64,000 bases of DNA from Acinetobacter sp. ANC 4204 (GTDB lineage Bacteria > Pseudomonadota > Gammaproteobacteria > Pseudomonadales > Moraxellaceae): the NCBI RefSeq assembly GCF_002135205.1, contig NZ_NEFZ01000001.1, forward strand, positions 372,001-436,000, written 5' to 3'. Each line of letters starts with the position of its first letter. The stretch's first letter is position 1. Under the pieces are notes generated by a model. That model searched no databases and had not been told where the DNA came from. It worked only from the letters and a program-made list of their open reading frames with translations. Both the position numbers and the translations under genes were made by a program. Positions 8,448 to 17,562 of the stretch are shown here, one piece after another.

Positions 8448-10205
8448 TTAGTTGAGAGGTACGACACGCAACACTTCTTCTAGCGTGGTGACTCCCTCTA
8501 ACACTTTTCGTGCCCCTGCAATCCGCAAAGGCTCAATGCCTTCTTTTTTGGCCTGCTGACGCAGTGCAGTCAAATCACCATTTGCACCAATTAATTGTTT
8601 AGCCTCTATGCTAATAGGCATAAACTCATAAATACCAACTCGACCTTTGTAGCCCGTTTGACGACACTCTTCACAGCCTACTGCGGTAAAGACTTTTTCA
8701 GGCATCTCCATAATATAATCAAAAGTCAGGTGCTCCCACTCTTGGCTATTGATTTGTTTTTCCACTTTACAGTGTGGACATAGGCGCCGTACCAAACGTT
8801 GTGCCAATACACCCAAAATGGTGGCTGCAGTTAAAAATGGTTGTATGCCCAAATCGTGTAAACGGGTTAGACTAGAAGGCGCATCATTGGTATGTAGGGT
8901 TGAAAGTACCAAATGCCCTGTAAGTGCAGCTTGAATTGCCATATTGGCCGTATCATGGTCACGAATCTCCCCCACCATAATAATGTCGGGATCTTGGCGC
9001 ATGAGTGCACGAACACCATCAGCAAAACCTAAGTCAATACCTGTGTTGACCTGCATTTGGTTAAAGCTTGGTTCTAACATTTCAATTGGGTCTTCAATGG
9101 TACAGACATTCACCTGTTCTGTTGCCAACTGTTTCAATGAAGAATAAAGCGTGGTGGTTTTACCTGAGCCTGTTGGTCCTGTCACCAAAATAATGCCATG
9201 ACTATGTGAAGTCAGTGCCTTCCAATCACTGAGCAAATGCCCATCAAAACCCAACTGCTGAAAGCTACGTACCAAAACTTCTGGGTCAAAAATACGCATA
9301 ACCAACTTTTCACCAAAGGCCGTTGGCAAGGTTGAAAGACGTAGTTCTGTTTCTTGTCCTTTGGGTGTACGTGTTTTTAAACGACCATCTTGTGGCTTAC
9401 GTTTTTCTGCAACGTTCATTCGACCTAAAATTTTAATTCGCGAAATGACCGCCGTTAAAGTATTGGCAGGCATGTTATAAATCGTATGTAACACACCATC
9501 AATACGGAAGCGTACTTTACCATTGTCCTTACGAGGTTCTAGGTGAATATCACTGGCACTTTGTTCAAAAGCAAACTGTAAAACCCAATCAACTAATTTA
9601 ACAATGTGTTGATCATTGGCATCAGGATTTTGACTATCACCTAATTGTAACAGGGCTTCAACGCCTTTATTTTCACGATCATAAATTCCTGACTTCTGTG
9701 AATTACTCACAGCGCGACTCACCTGATAATACTCCACCATATAACGTTGTAATTGTTCTGGGCTGAGCAATACGCGCTGGATTTTTTTCGGTGCGACATT
9801 GTGCTCCAAATTCGCTACCCAATCCTTCATATAGGGTTGATCTGTCGCAATCAACACTTGATTGGGTTGAACCTCTACGGCCAAGATTTTATTGCGGAAG
9901 GCAAACTCTTGGGACATCACCGAAGTCAAGGCTTGAACATCAGCTTTGAGTGGATCAATCACATAAAACGGTAACTGGGTTTTTTCGGCTAACCATTGAC
10001 ATAATCGGTTCAACGTCAGTCTGGACTGAGGGTGTGACTGATCCTGCATATTAAAATGGGCAATCCATTGTAAAGGGTGCCACTTTAATTGATCCCGTTG
10101 ACGGTGCGAGGTTTGTACGAGATTTTTTTCTTTTTCAGTAATTCGCCCATCTTTAAAAAGTTGATCTAAGCACCAAGTGGTATCAATTTCAAAATTAAAA
10201 TTCAT
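8448..10205 (-). CDS. GspE/PulE-family secretion or pilus ATPase
   Basis: A 585-residue type II secretion/type IV pilus assembly ATPase homologue. The N-terminal MshEN-like domain (about 1-160) is followed by the ATPase: SASDIHLEP, Asp box, Walker A GPTGSGKTTT (about 347), MRQDPDIIMVGEIRD (Walker B), His box LSTLHTNDAPSS, and the tetracysteine zinc motif CPHC...CEEC near 480-515. The divergence of the N-terminus and the lack of gspF, pilC or pilin neighbours mean I cannot decide between GspE, PilB or a stand-alone homologue. Confidence 0.88.
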   Translation of the reverse strand: MNFNFEIDTTWCLDQLFKDGRITEKEKNLVQTSHRQRDQLKWHPLQWIAHFNMQDQSHPQSRLTLNRLCQWLAEKTQLPFYVIDPLKADVQALTSVMSQEFAFRNKILAVEVQPNQVLIATDQPYMKDWVANLEHNVAPKKIQRVLLSPEQLQRYMVEYYQVSRAVSNSQKSGIYDRENKGVEALLQLGDSQNPDANDQHIVKLVDWVLQFAFEQSASDIHLEPRKDNGKVRFRIDGVLHTIYNMPANTLTAVISRIKILGRMNVAEKRKPQDGRLKTRTPKGQETELRLSTLPTAFGEKLVMRIFDPEVLVRSFQQLGFDGHLLSDWKALTSHSHGIILVTGPTGSGKTTTLYSSLKQLATEQVNVCTIEDPIEMLEPSFNQMQVNTGIDLGFADGVRALMRQDPDIIMVGEIRDHDTANMAIQAALTGHLVLSTLHTNDAPSSLTRLHDLGIQPFLTAATILGVLAQRLVRRLCPHCKVEKQINSQEWEHLTFDYIMEMPEKVFTAVGCEECRQTGYKGRVGIYEFMPISIEAKQLIGANGDLTALRQQAKKEGIEPLRIAGARKVLEGVTTLEEVLRVVPLN

Positions 10206-10414
10206 TGTTATACGTCCCCAAACAGAACACCACTATAGCAAGATTTTCGAGATTATTTTGTACAAAGCACAGGCAAATCCTATAAATATAAAAAAGCATG
10301 TCAGCTGATCAATATAATCATGAAATAACTACGCTTTTTCTCTATTTTGACTTGAATCCACCACCCGCATTCGCCTATATTTTAAACGACTCATTTGTGT
10401 TTATGAGGTAGGCT

Positions 10415-11668
10415 TTGGACTTCAGTACCATTTCAATCGACAACTATGCTTTATCTGACGTCCTGTTTACATTGGCCTCAGCTTTGGGCTGTGGTTTACT
10501 CATTGGTCTAGAGCGAGAAAGAAGCAAGCAACGAGAAAACCAACAGAGCTTTGCAGGACTGCGCTCCTTTGCAATTTGTGCCCTTCTTGGTGCTATTTGC
10601 TTTTTATTTGGTGTCACCATTGGTATTGTGGGTGCGCTGATCATTGGAGGTATTGTCCTATTTTCCATGAAAAACCAAACTGAGGACTTAGGCTCAACCA
10701 CTGAGCTCGCCTTTGTAATGACTTATTTTATTGGCGCCATGTGCCTGTGGAATGCACCTTTAGCAGCAGGTTTAGCCGTACTGCTGACCATTATTCTCAT
10801 GACTAAACACTCCATGCACAGTATTGCAGGAAAATGGATTACAGAAGCAGAATTTAAAGACGGTATTTTCCTATTGGCTCTCATTTTAATAGCCCTTCCC
10901 TTAACACCGAATACGCCTTTATGGGGCGCTGTGCTGAATCCTTATATCATTTTAAAATTAGTCACACTCATTCTGGCTGTTCAAGCCCTTGCACATATCG
11001 CCAAACGATTGTTAAGCACTAAAAATGCCATGATTTTATCCGCCATTGCTTCTGGTTTTGTATCCAGTACAGCCACTATTGCTAGCTTGGGCATGGAGGT
11101 TCGAGCAGGTCGTGCACAGGCCAAATCCAATGCAGGTGCTGCTCTGATGTCATGTATCGCAACTTTATTGCAACTGCTCATTATTGTGGCGGGCGTCAGT
11201 ATGCTCTGGCTTAAAACAATACTGTTACCCACTCTAATCGCATGTTTGATTTTAGGACTCTCTGCCTATACTTTAGTCCGCACTGCCCCAGCTCAAGAAC
11301 AGCAACTGAGCAGTGATTCACGCATGTTTAGTTTAAAAGAGGCAGGAATTATTGCCCTGAGCTTAACTCTCATTCAGGCAGGAGTATATGGACTTCACCT
11401 GTGGCTAGGCGAAGCTGGCTTAATTGCAGGAACTTTACTGGCCTCTTTGTTTGAAATCCATGCGGCGATGGCAACCGTGGTGATGCAAGGTACCCCCACA
11501 GATACTGCTGTTATATCCGCCTTTATATTTGGTTTAGCCGCACATGCGATTGCCAAATCTGTGAATGCCGCTTTAACAGGAGGGATGCAATACTTTATTG
11601 CTTTTGCACCGATTCAAATTTTACATATGATGGTTTTAATCGGCTTACTGTACTGGATGATTTTTTAA
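10415..11668 (+). CDS. MgtC/SapB family membrane protein with DUF4010 domain
   Basis: 417 residues with about 11 hydrophobic segments. The N-terminal MgtC/SapB-type domain contains ALGCGLLIGLERERSKQ, the family hallmark; the C-terminal two thirds is DUF4010. The likely role is an inner-membrane protein linked to metal or membrane homeostasis, but the function of this class is unknown. The start is TTG at 10415, with GAGG six bases ahead and no better ATG. A 209-bp intergenic region separates it from the divergent ATPase gene. Confidence 0.85.
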   Translation: MDFSTISIDNYALSDVLFTLASALGCGLLIGLERERSKQRENQQSFAGLRSFAICALLGAICFLFGVTIGIVGALIIGGIVLFSMKNQTEDLGSTTELAFVMTYFIGAMCLWNAPLAAGLAVLLTIILMTKHSMHSIAGKWITEAEFKDGIFLLALILIALPLTPNTPLWGAVLNPYIILKLVTLILAVQALAHIAKRLLSTKNAMILSAIASGFVSSTATIASLGMEVRAGRAQAKSNAGAALMSCIATLLQLLIIVAGVSMLWLKTILLPTLIACLILGLSAYTLVRTAPAQEQQLSSDSRMFSLKEAGIIALSLTLIQAGVYGLHLWLGEAGLIAGTLLASLFEIHAAMATVVMQGTPTDTAVISAFIFGLAAHAIAKSVNAALTGGMQYFIAFAPIQILHMMVLIGLLYWMIF

Positions 11669-11793
11669 AAAAACTTAACTTACTTATTTTTATGAAATTT
11701 ATTTATTTATTCAATACTATTAATCTATAATCAGCCCGCTTTATTTTTAAACAACAACGTTATTAATAATAAATTTTTTGAATTGGGTACTTT

Positions 11794-12816
11794 ATGAAAT
11801 TTAAAATATTATCATTTGCAATTTTTAGCACACTCATGCTGAGTGCATGTGGTGGAAGCTCTGATAGCTCAAATAATACAAGCACGAGCAACAACTCAAC
11901 AACTACTGACTCATCAAATAATAATTCAAATACCGCTCAGCAATGGGAAATATTCCGTATTGATTATTGGTATGATCAACTCAATCAATTTGGTGATTTC
12001 AATGTACTGAATACGCAAATTACACTGGTGGATGGTAAAGCCTATGCCACTTTAGATGCAGATGATAATACAAATGAAATTTACTTAACTACGCAAGGCG
12101 AGTATCAAACATTCGGCCCAACCCATAGTCGTTATGGCACTTTAATGGGTGAAATGACCTTTTCCAATAATCAACTCAAACTTCGCCCTTATTCAGCAAT
12201 TGGTTCTACAGGATTAGAATTCACGTCAACTGTCAGCAAACGTGATATTTCAGGCGAAAGTATGCTTGCAACGGTAGACCCGGAGTTGAATTGGAACTTG
12301 AACTATCCTCAATATAGCGTCAAATATTCAGATGAAATCAATACAAAATTAAAAGCCTACCAAGCTTTAAAATTCCCAGCAGGTTCAACCTGCCTACTGG
12401 AAACCCAATATTCTAATAATCAGGAATATTTACTTTTAGCTGAAAAAGATGATGAATATCAACGTCTCTTTAAAGAATATACAGAGCGATTTACCAACCA
12501 AACTAAACAAGAGTATTTTAAGCTCACAAAATTTAAAAATGTTCTTGCCTACCATTACAGTCCAGATGGAACTGAGGCAAATGCTTTCATTGGATATGCT
12601 CAATACAAAGACAGTTACTATTCAAGTTCAAAAGTAAATGCTGGGGTAGAGTCCAATCTTGCAGATGACATTCAATCAGAGAAAGACCTCATCACAAACA
12701 ATATGTCTACCGAAGAGAAAAACGCACGTTTAGCTAAGGCAGATGGCTTAAATAAAGGTTGTGACCTGTATAATCCAATTGCAGCAAGTTATTTAGAACA
12801 AAACTTAAAGTTCTAA
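11794..12816 (+). CDS. Putative lipoprotein, function unknown
   Basis: 340 residues. The signal peptide ends in a lipobox (LMLSAC) followed by GG and a 35-residue Ser/Asn/Thr linker, a common Acinetobacter lipoprotein design. The mature part has no motif I recognise; it is rich in Tyr, Asn and Asp and contains two cysteines (STCLLE and NKGCDLY) that could form a disulphide. Upstream is AT-rich with no clear operon link; a hairpin ends the gene. Confidence 0.7.
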   Translation: MKFKILSFAIFSTLMLSACGGSSDSSNNTSTSNNSTTTDSSNNNSNTAQQWEIFRIDYWYDQLNQFGDFNVLNTQITLVDGKAYATLDADDNTNEIYLTTQGEYQTFGPTHSRYGTLMGEMTFSNNQLKLRPYSAIGSTGLEFTSTVSKRDISGESMLATVDPELNWNLNYPQYSVKYSDEINTKLKAYQALKFPAGSTCLLETQYSNNQEYLLLAEKDDEYQRLFKEYTERFTNQTKQEYFKLTKFKNVLAYHYSPDGTEANAFIGYAQYKDSYYSSSKVNAGVESNLADDIQSEKDLITNNMSTEEKNARLAKADGLNKGCDLYNPIAASYLEQNLKF

Positions 12817-12856
12817 ATGACTTGAAAAGCATGCTACCGATGAGCGTTTTAATGGC

Positions 12857-12879
12857 TACAGGAACTCAAAGTTCCTGTA
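12857..12879. terminator. Hairpin between two convergent genes
   Basis: Perfect 10-bp inverted repeat TACAGGAACT-CAA-AGTTCCTGTA. It lies 40 bases after the lipoprotein stop and overlaps the last codons of the opposing trmO gene. T runs are short, so it is a weak terminator or RNA end-stabilising hairpin. Confidence 0.55.
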
Positions 12880-13573
12880 TTTCCACACACGTTTCATTTA
12901 CCTTAAATTTCACATCTAAGTTTGCAAACCTCATCCCATAAATTCGCGCTTCATCATCTTGATATGCAGGTCGTGGGTCTAAAGATAAAACCGCCTCAAG
13001 CTCCTGTACTGTCTGCATAGAAATTTTGCCATTTGCTAAAAGCTGCTGCTTCTGTAGCAAAGCCAGATCAGACCACACCACCACCTTTCGTTTAGGCTCA
13101 TCTTGTGCATAACCACTTTCAGCATCTAAAACTGCATCTGAATAGTGAATATAAGGCTTAATATCAACAATTGGCGTACCATCGAGCAAATCACTCCCTG
13201 TAACATACACACGAACTGACCGCCCTTCTTTTTTTACCGCTTTTAATTGAACTACAGATAGGCCTATTGGCGCTGGACGATACATGCTCCGTGTGGCAAA
13301 CACTCCTATTTTTTTGTTGCCCCCTAAGCGAGGTGGTCGAACTTGTGGACGAAACTGTGCTTTTTCTTGATTCTTATTGTCATGAAACTGCCAAACCAAC
13401 CATAAGTGACTAAAAGCCTCAATCCCCTCAAAGGCCAAAAGATCATTATAAGGGGCTGACATTTCAATATAGGATTCCACTTGTACCAAATTAGGTTGGC
13501 GAGGAATACCAAACTTTTCTTTATAAGAAGAGTGCATATAACCAATAATTGGCAAGGTTAACTCAGTTATCAT
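12866..13573 (-). CDS. trmO: tRNA m6t6A37 methyltransferase TrmO (TsaA)
   Basis: TrmO uses S-adenosylmethionine to N6-methylate t6A37 in ANN-reading tRNAs. The family block IGYMHSSYKEKFGIPRQP opens the protein, followed by YNDLLAFEGIEAFSHLWLVWQFH, RPPRLGGNKKIGVFATRS and RPAPIGLSVVQL, all characteristic of the UPF0066 fold. An in-frame TTG at 13594 exists, but the ATG at 13573 puts the conserved start at the usual position (235 residues). Confidence 0.93.
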   Translation of the reverse strand: MITELTLPIIGYMHSSYKEKFGIPRQPNLVQVESYIEMSAPYNDLLAFEGIEAFSHLWLVWQFHDNKNQEKAQFRPQVRPPRLGGNKKIGVFATRSMYRPAPIGLSVVQLKAVKKEGRSVRVYVTGSDLLDGTPIVDIKPYIHYSDAVLDAESGYAQDEPKRKVVVWSDLALLQKQQLLANGKISMQTVQELEAVLSLDPRPAYQDDEARIYGMRFANLDVKFKVNETCVEIQEL

Positions 13574-13675
13574 CACTTTTTCTAATAAGCTCAATTAAAT
13601 ATATTCAGTTTATCGAGAATGATTTTAGATTAGAATAGCAAGCTGTTCTAATTTGATAATTTATTGAGACCTTTA

Positions 13676-14455
13676 ATGGCTGCTTTCAACGTCGAAAAGA
13701 TTACTCACGTCCACCATTGGAATGATACTTTATTCTCTTTTAAAACGACGCGCGACACTGCACTGCGTTTTAAAAACGGTCAATTTGTGATGATCGGCCT
13801 TGAAGTAAATGGCAAACCGTTAATGCGTGCTTATTCTATTGCCAGTGCAAACTATGAAGAAGAACTAGAGTTTTTCTCAATTAAAGTTCCAGATGGCCCA
13901 TTGACATCTATCTTACAGAAAGTAAAAGTGGGCGATGAGATTCTAATCTCTAAAAAACCAACAGGGACTTTGGTTCTCGACGACTTAAACCCTGGGAAAA
14001 ACTTATACCTCCTTTCTTCAGGTACAGGTCTTGCACCGTTCTTGTCTACAATTCGTGACCCAGAAACCTATGAACGCTTTGAGAAAATCATTGTTGTACA
14101 TGGTACTCGTTTCATTTCTGAATTAGCCTACCAAGACCTAATCCTAAATGAACTTCCAAGCCATGAATTCTTTGAAGAACTTGGCATCAAAGACAAATTG
14201 GTTTACTACCCAACGGTTACTCGTGAAGAATATCCAAACCAAGGTCGTGTAACGACAGCGATTGAAACTGGCGAATTGTTTGAAAAAATTGGGCTACCAC
14301 GTTTCAACCCAGAAACTGACCGCGCTATGCTTTGTGGCAGCCCAGCATTCTTAGATGACGTTGCAGCACTTCTCGATCAACATGGTCTAAAAGAATCACC
14401 TAAAATGGGTGTACTGGGTGATTATGTTATTGAACGTGCATTCGTTGAAAAGTAA
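13676..14455 (+). CDS. fpr: Ferredoxin/flavodoxin-NADP+ reductase
   Basis: A 259-residue FAD enzyme moving electrons between NADPH and ferredoxin or flavodoxin. The FAD-binding motif RAYSIAS (about residue 51), the NADP site SSGTGLAPF (about 112) and the C-terminal LCGSPAFLDD plus VIERAFVEK are all present; the terminal VEK tail is typical of bacterial Fpr. The upstream in-frame TTG at 13664 is rejected because a GAG sits seven bases before the ATG at 13676. A strong terminator follows. Confidence 0.95.
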   Translation: MAAFNVEKITHVHHWNDTLFSFKTTRDTALRFKNGQFVMIGLEVNGKPLMRAYSIASANYEEELEFFSIKVPDGPLTSILQKVKVGDEILISKKPTGTLVLDDLNPGKNLYLLSSGTGLAPFLSTIRDPETYERFEKIIVVHGTRFISELAYQDLILNELPSHEFFEELGIKDKLVYYPTVTREEYPNQGRVTTAIETGELFEKIGLPRFNPETDRAMLCGSPAFLDDVAALLDQHGLKESPKMGVLGDYVIERAFVEK

Positions 14456-14473
14456 GATCGTATAAAGATATTA

Positions 14474-14503
14474 AAAAACCGAAGCTTAGGCTTCGGTTTT
14501 TTT
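14474..14503 (+). terminator. Rho-independent terminator after fpr
   Basis: Stem AAAACCGAAGC / GCTTCGGTTTT with loop TTAG, then seven T residues. Confidence 0.92.
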
Positions 14504-14565
14504 ATTTACTCTGCTTGTCTTTTTCTCTAATATTTGTACAAAAGAACAAATCTTAAATTTATACA

Positions 14566-15366
14566 ATGACCTTTCCAAAACTCAATTTTAAAGACTATTT
14601 ACACCCAAGACCTCAACCTAAAGGTCTCGATGTACAGTGTAAACTTCAGCATTTCGCCCTCATTACTTATGCACTCGACCCTACACGCTTCAAAGACATT
14701 ATTCCCCCTCGATTTAAATTAGACACTATCCTTTATCAAGGTCAACAATGTGCTTTGATGTCTGTCGTTCCTTTTATTGATGTTGACTTTAGCTCCGCCG
14801 TCTACCCTTTTCCTAAATTTACTATGGGACAAACCAACTATCGAGTGTATGTGATTGATCAGGAAACACAGGAACGTTGTGTTTGGTTTCTAGGCACAAC
14901 TTTGGACTCTTGGACGCTGATCTTTCCACGCTATGTTTGGCAACTGCCATGGCATCCAGCCCAAATTGAGTTTGACTGTCTACAAGATCCGACTGGCTTA
15001 TACACACAATACAAAATGCGAACCCAATCTGCATGGGCTAGCTCTGAAGTGAATTTAATTCAGGCTCAAGATGACCACTGGTTTTTTGAAGGCTTTCCAG
15101 ATTTAGAAAGTTACCAAGTCTTTCTTACACATCCTTTGGCAGGATTTTATCATCGCCGTGATGGCAAACTCGGTACATATCGTGTGTGGCATGAGCGCTT
15201 AAATCCTAGACCCGCAACACTGCACTACGCACGCTTTGAGCTGTTAGCAAGGCTTAACCTTATATCCTATGAAGATCAACTCAAGCCTTATAGTGTACTG
15301 ATTGAACCGATCAATGAATTTACAATTTACTTACCCCCAAGCGTACTCGAAACTGTAGCAAATTAA
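14566..15366 (+). CDS. DUF2071 (YqjF-like) protein
   Basis: 266 residues. Motifs such as DPTRFKDIIPPRFKLDT, the middle YRVYVIDQETQ and WFLGTTLDSW, and LAGFYHRRDGKLGTYRVWHE fit the DUF2071/YqjF fold, related to acetoacetate decarboxylase-like proteins of unknown function. No signal peptide or membrane segment. It is separate from fpr by a terminator. Confidence 0.75.
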   Translation: MTFPKLNFKDYLHPRPQPKGLDVQCKLQHFALITYALDPTRFKDIIPPRFKLDTILYQGQQCALMSVVPFIDVDFSSAVYPFPKFTMGQTNYRVYVIDQETQERCVWFLGTTLDSWTLIFPRYVWQLPWHPAQIEFDCLQDPTGLYTQYKMRTQSAWASSEVNLIQAQDDHWFFEGFPDLESYQVFLTHPLAGFYHRRDGKLGTYRVWHERLNPRPATLHYARFELLARLNLISYEDQLKPYSVLIEPINEFTIYLPPSVLETVAN

Positions 15367-15447
15367 ATTCTAAAAAAATTAATTCTATTTAAGTTATTGA
15401 ATACTAGAGGCAATGAATAAATTTCAGCCAAACTCAAGACATATTGG

Positions 15448-15497
15448 TTGTTTTTCTCCACAATTTCTCTATAATTCAACAAAACAGACAAGTCTGT
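15448..15497 (+). promoter_or_regulatory. Sigma70-like promoter with TetR-type dyad at the start point
   Basis: TTGTTT (15448-15453), 16-bp spacer, TATAAT (15470-15475). Immediately after, at the expected +1, sits the dyad ACAGAC-AA-GTCTGT (15484-15497), the size and form of a TetR-family operator. No convincing reading frame follows (the longest open frame here starts upstream of the promoter). Confidence 0.5.
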
Positions 15498-15579
15498 CTA
15501 TTTTTGCTGAAATACTGAATGACCGAAAACATTCAGAGGGTACAAAAAAATATAAGAAGGCACGTTTAAGTTGCTCATA

Positions 15580-15619
15580 TTCATATCACTCATTAGTGTC
15601 AAATAATGAGTGATATGAA
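15580..15619. repeat. Perfect 16-bp inverted repeat, 8-nt spacer
   Basis: TTCATATCACTCATTA, spacer GTGTCAAA, then TAATGAGTGATATGAA. No T run follows, so it is not a plain terminator. Confidence 0.85.
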
Positions 15620-15639
15620 AAATAAATTATTATCAGCAA

Positions 15640-15678
15640 AGCGCGATAATCTAACGGTTATCGCGCTTATTTATTTTT
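15640..15678 (+). terminator. Rho-independent terminator
   Basis: Stem AGCGCGATAA / TTATCGCGCT with an eight-base loop and a T-rich tail (TATTTATTTTT). There is no annotated gene immediately upstream, which supports an unannotated transcript. Confidence 0.75.
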
Positions 15679-15758
15679 GATTGAATTTTATAAAAGTCTG
15701 CATGATTTCAATCAATAAGAATGTGATTCTTAGATGCCACATTCTTATTTTTAATAAT

Positions 15759-16325
15759 TTAAGCCGCAGCTAATTCTATCTGAATCAATGTATTCACACG
15801 CTTCCAATACTCTTCCAAATGCACTTGATTTGGGTCAATTTGAGCTTGAATAGTCATTCCATCCAAAATACTAGAAAGAAAACCAGCCAACTGTTCATCT
15901 TGCTTCACCCCTAAATGATGCAATGCTTGGCGCAACTTTCCTTTTAACCACTCTTTATAATCAATTGCTGGTTGGAGCGATGACGGATAAATTTTTGAAA
16001 TTTCTTCGACTGCTTTTTGAAACATGCAACCATTAAAGTCTGTCGTATGAAACCATGTATTATACCATTCAAAAATTGCACGAATATGTGAGAGATAATC
16101 ACTTGGGTCACACGCAGCAATCGTTGCATCGAGAGACTGCTGCAAATTTTGGTTTCTAGTCACTAAGCATTCTTCAATTAATTTAGCTTTGGAAGGGAAA
16201 TATTTGTAAAATGTCATTTTAGCAACGCCAGACTCACTAATAATTCGATCCACACCGATAGAATTGTAGCTATGTGAGTTAAAGAGATTAAGCGCTGTAT
16301 TAATGATGTCTTCTTTTTTTGACAT
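15759..16325 (-). CDS. TetR-family transcriptional regulator
   Basis: 188 residues. N-terminal HTH (residues about 3-50: INTALNLFNSHSYNSIGVDRI, ESGVAKMTFYKYFPSKAKLI) is canonical TetR. The ligand domain has FNGCMFQKAVEE and LDGMTIQAQIDP like AcrR/TetR C-terminal families of unknown ligand. A perfect dyad upstream (16397-16416) suits autoregulation, and a second TetR-type dyad lies past its 3' end at 15484. The ligand and targets are unknown. Confidence 0.88.
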   Translation of the reverse strand: MSKKEDIINTALNLFNSHSYNSIGVDRIISESGVAKMTFYKYFPSKAKLIEECLVTRNQNLQQSLDATIAACDPSDYLSHIRAIFEWYNTWFHTTDFNGCMFQKAVEEISKIYPSSLQPAIDYKEWLKGKLRQALHHLGVKQDEQLAGFLSSILDGMTIQAQIDPNQVHLEEYWKRVNTLIQIELAAA

Positions 16326-16396
16326 TTATTTTACCTGATGCACAAAACTTTAAAATTAGGCCACTGCCCCATAAGAACACCACAAGAATATGAAAT

Positions 16397-16416
16397 ATAT
16401 CGTTTCAAAACGATAT
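16397..16416. promoter_or_regulatory. Palindromic operator between the tetR and haem-oxygenase-like genes
   Basis: ATATCGTTT-CA-AAACGATAT, perfect 9-bp arms. It lies 72 bases before the TetR start and about 160 before the divergent gene, so TetR could control both. Confidence 0.6.
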
Positions 16417-16577
16417 TATATATCAAATTTAAAACAACACTGTTTTTTTATGGAAAATCTCACTAACATTAAAATAAGCGAATGAAATATAAGAGATTTA
16501 AATTCAATAAAAAAACTAGAAGAATGCAGCCTTTTTCACTATGATAAAAAATGATGAAAATTAAAATTTAATGCTCT

Positions 16578-17429
16578 ATGAACACCCTTTCCTTTACTCA
16601 GTCTGAACATACCCGCGAAGAAGTTTTATACTTTATTCAGCACTCCTTAAGTCCAGAGTTATGGAAATCAAATACTCAAGTGGTCCATGCACTAAAGCAG
16701 GCAACAGGAAATCATGCCTTATTTAAGCATCCTATCCTTACACGGTTGCACCAATGTCAACTGACCCTTGAGCAGTTAAAATTAATTCATCTGAATTATT
16801 TTACAGCTATTGTCAAAAATTTTACCGATGCCTTAAGCATGGTGATCTACCAAGCATTACAACTTGAAAACAACAGTAATATTAAGGCACAAGACCGTAT
16901 TGCGGCAAAGATATATGCGCGTTATCTACTCTCACTCAATCTTTTTGATGAATTGGGTTTTAACACGCATCAACTTGAACAAAGCTCCCCTGCAAAATCG
17001 CACTTGGTTTATTTTTTAAAGCTGATGCAGCAACTCAAACTCGATGTCACTGACCAAAAACAAACTCAAGCCGAAGCATTCTCTCTTACACAGTTTATTC
17101 AAGAGCATATTCATTCTTATGCAGACTTATTGTTGATTTTGGCTTGTACTGAACTGCAAGTGATTAAGTTCAGTGAAGCACTCAGAACAAATCTCGCGGT
17201 GTATGATTCTTCGTTTACCAATGGTTATTATGCATGTCATGGTATTGCTAAAGCCAGTGACCAAACTCTTGCAAACGATGATAATCATGAAGACGATATT
17301 TGGTTGCTATTCACACAAAGCTACCAACCAAAAGACGAGTCATATTTTAAACAGCTTCAAGCTGAATATTTAAATCTGTGGAATGACTTTTGGACAAAGA
17401 TGTATTGCATACTCACTAATTCATCTTAA
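16578..17429 (+). CDS. Haem-oxygenase-like (possible diiron) protein
   Basis: 283 residues, mostly helical. HPILTRLHQCQLTLEQLKLIHLNYF near residue 51, a run with TELQVIKFSEALR, and HEDDIWLLF near the end have the Glu/His/Asp pattern of the haem-oxygenase-like, iron-containing redox enzyme (HDO) superfamily. That suggests a non-haem diiron or related oxidase, but the ligand residues are only assigned by eye. It faces a TetR gene across a region with a palindromic operator and may be its target. Confidence 0.5.
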   Translation: MNTLSFTQSEHTREEVLYFIQHSLSPELWKSNTQVVHALKQATGNHALFKHPILTRLHQCQLTLEQLKLIHLNYFTAIVKNFTDALSMVIYQALQLENNSNIKAQDRIAAKIYARYLLSLNLFDELGFNTHQLEQSSPAKSHLVYFLKLMQQLKLDVTDQKQTQAEAFSLTQFIQEHIHSYADLLLILACTELQVIKFSEALRTNLAVYDSSFTNGYYACHGIAKASDQTLANDDNHEDDIWLLFTQSYQPKDESYFKQLQAEYLNLWNDFWTKMYCILTNSS

Positions 17430-17562
17430 TAGCTGTACGTCCATGTACACTCTCATATTCGTCTTAAACATGCAGAAGTTCCATCCTATGGAGTGTTAAA
17501 CTTCAAACTACTGTAAGGCTGTAAACCGAATCTTGAACGCTAAACGTATTCGCAATTACATC

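Larger units (their letters stand above)
15483..15678 (+). ncRNA. Candidate small RNA with two strong hairpins
   Basis: A transcript from the promoter at 15448-15475 would be about 195 nt and non-coding apart from a 12-codon frame. It contains a perfect 16-bp inverted repeat (15580-15595 with 15604-15619) and ends at a terminator hairpin (15640-15667) with a T-rich tail. It could be a regulated small RNA or the leader of a deleted gene. Inference only. Confidence 0.3.

Noticed and set aside
15413..15613. 66-residue open frame
   Set aside because: It starts upstream of a likely promoter, has no family signal and ends in a hairpin. Treated as non-coding.
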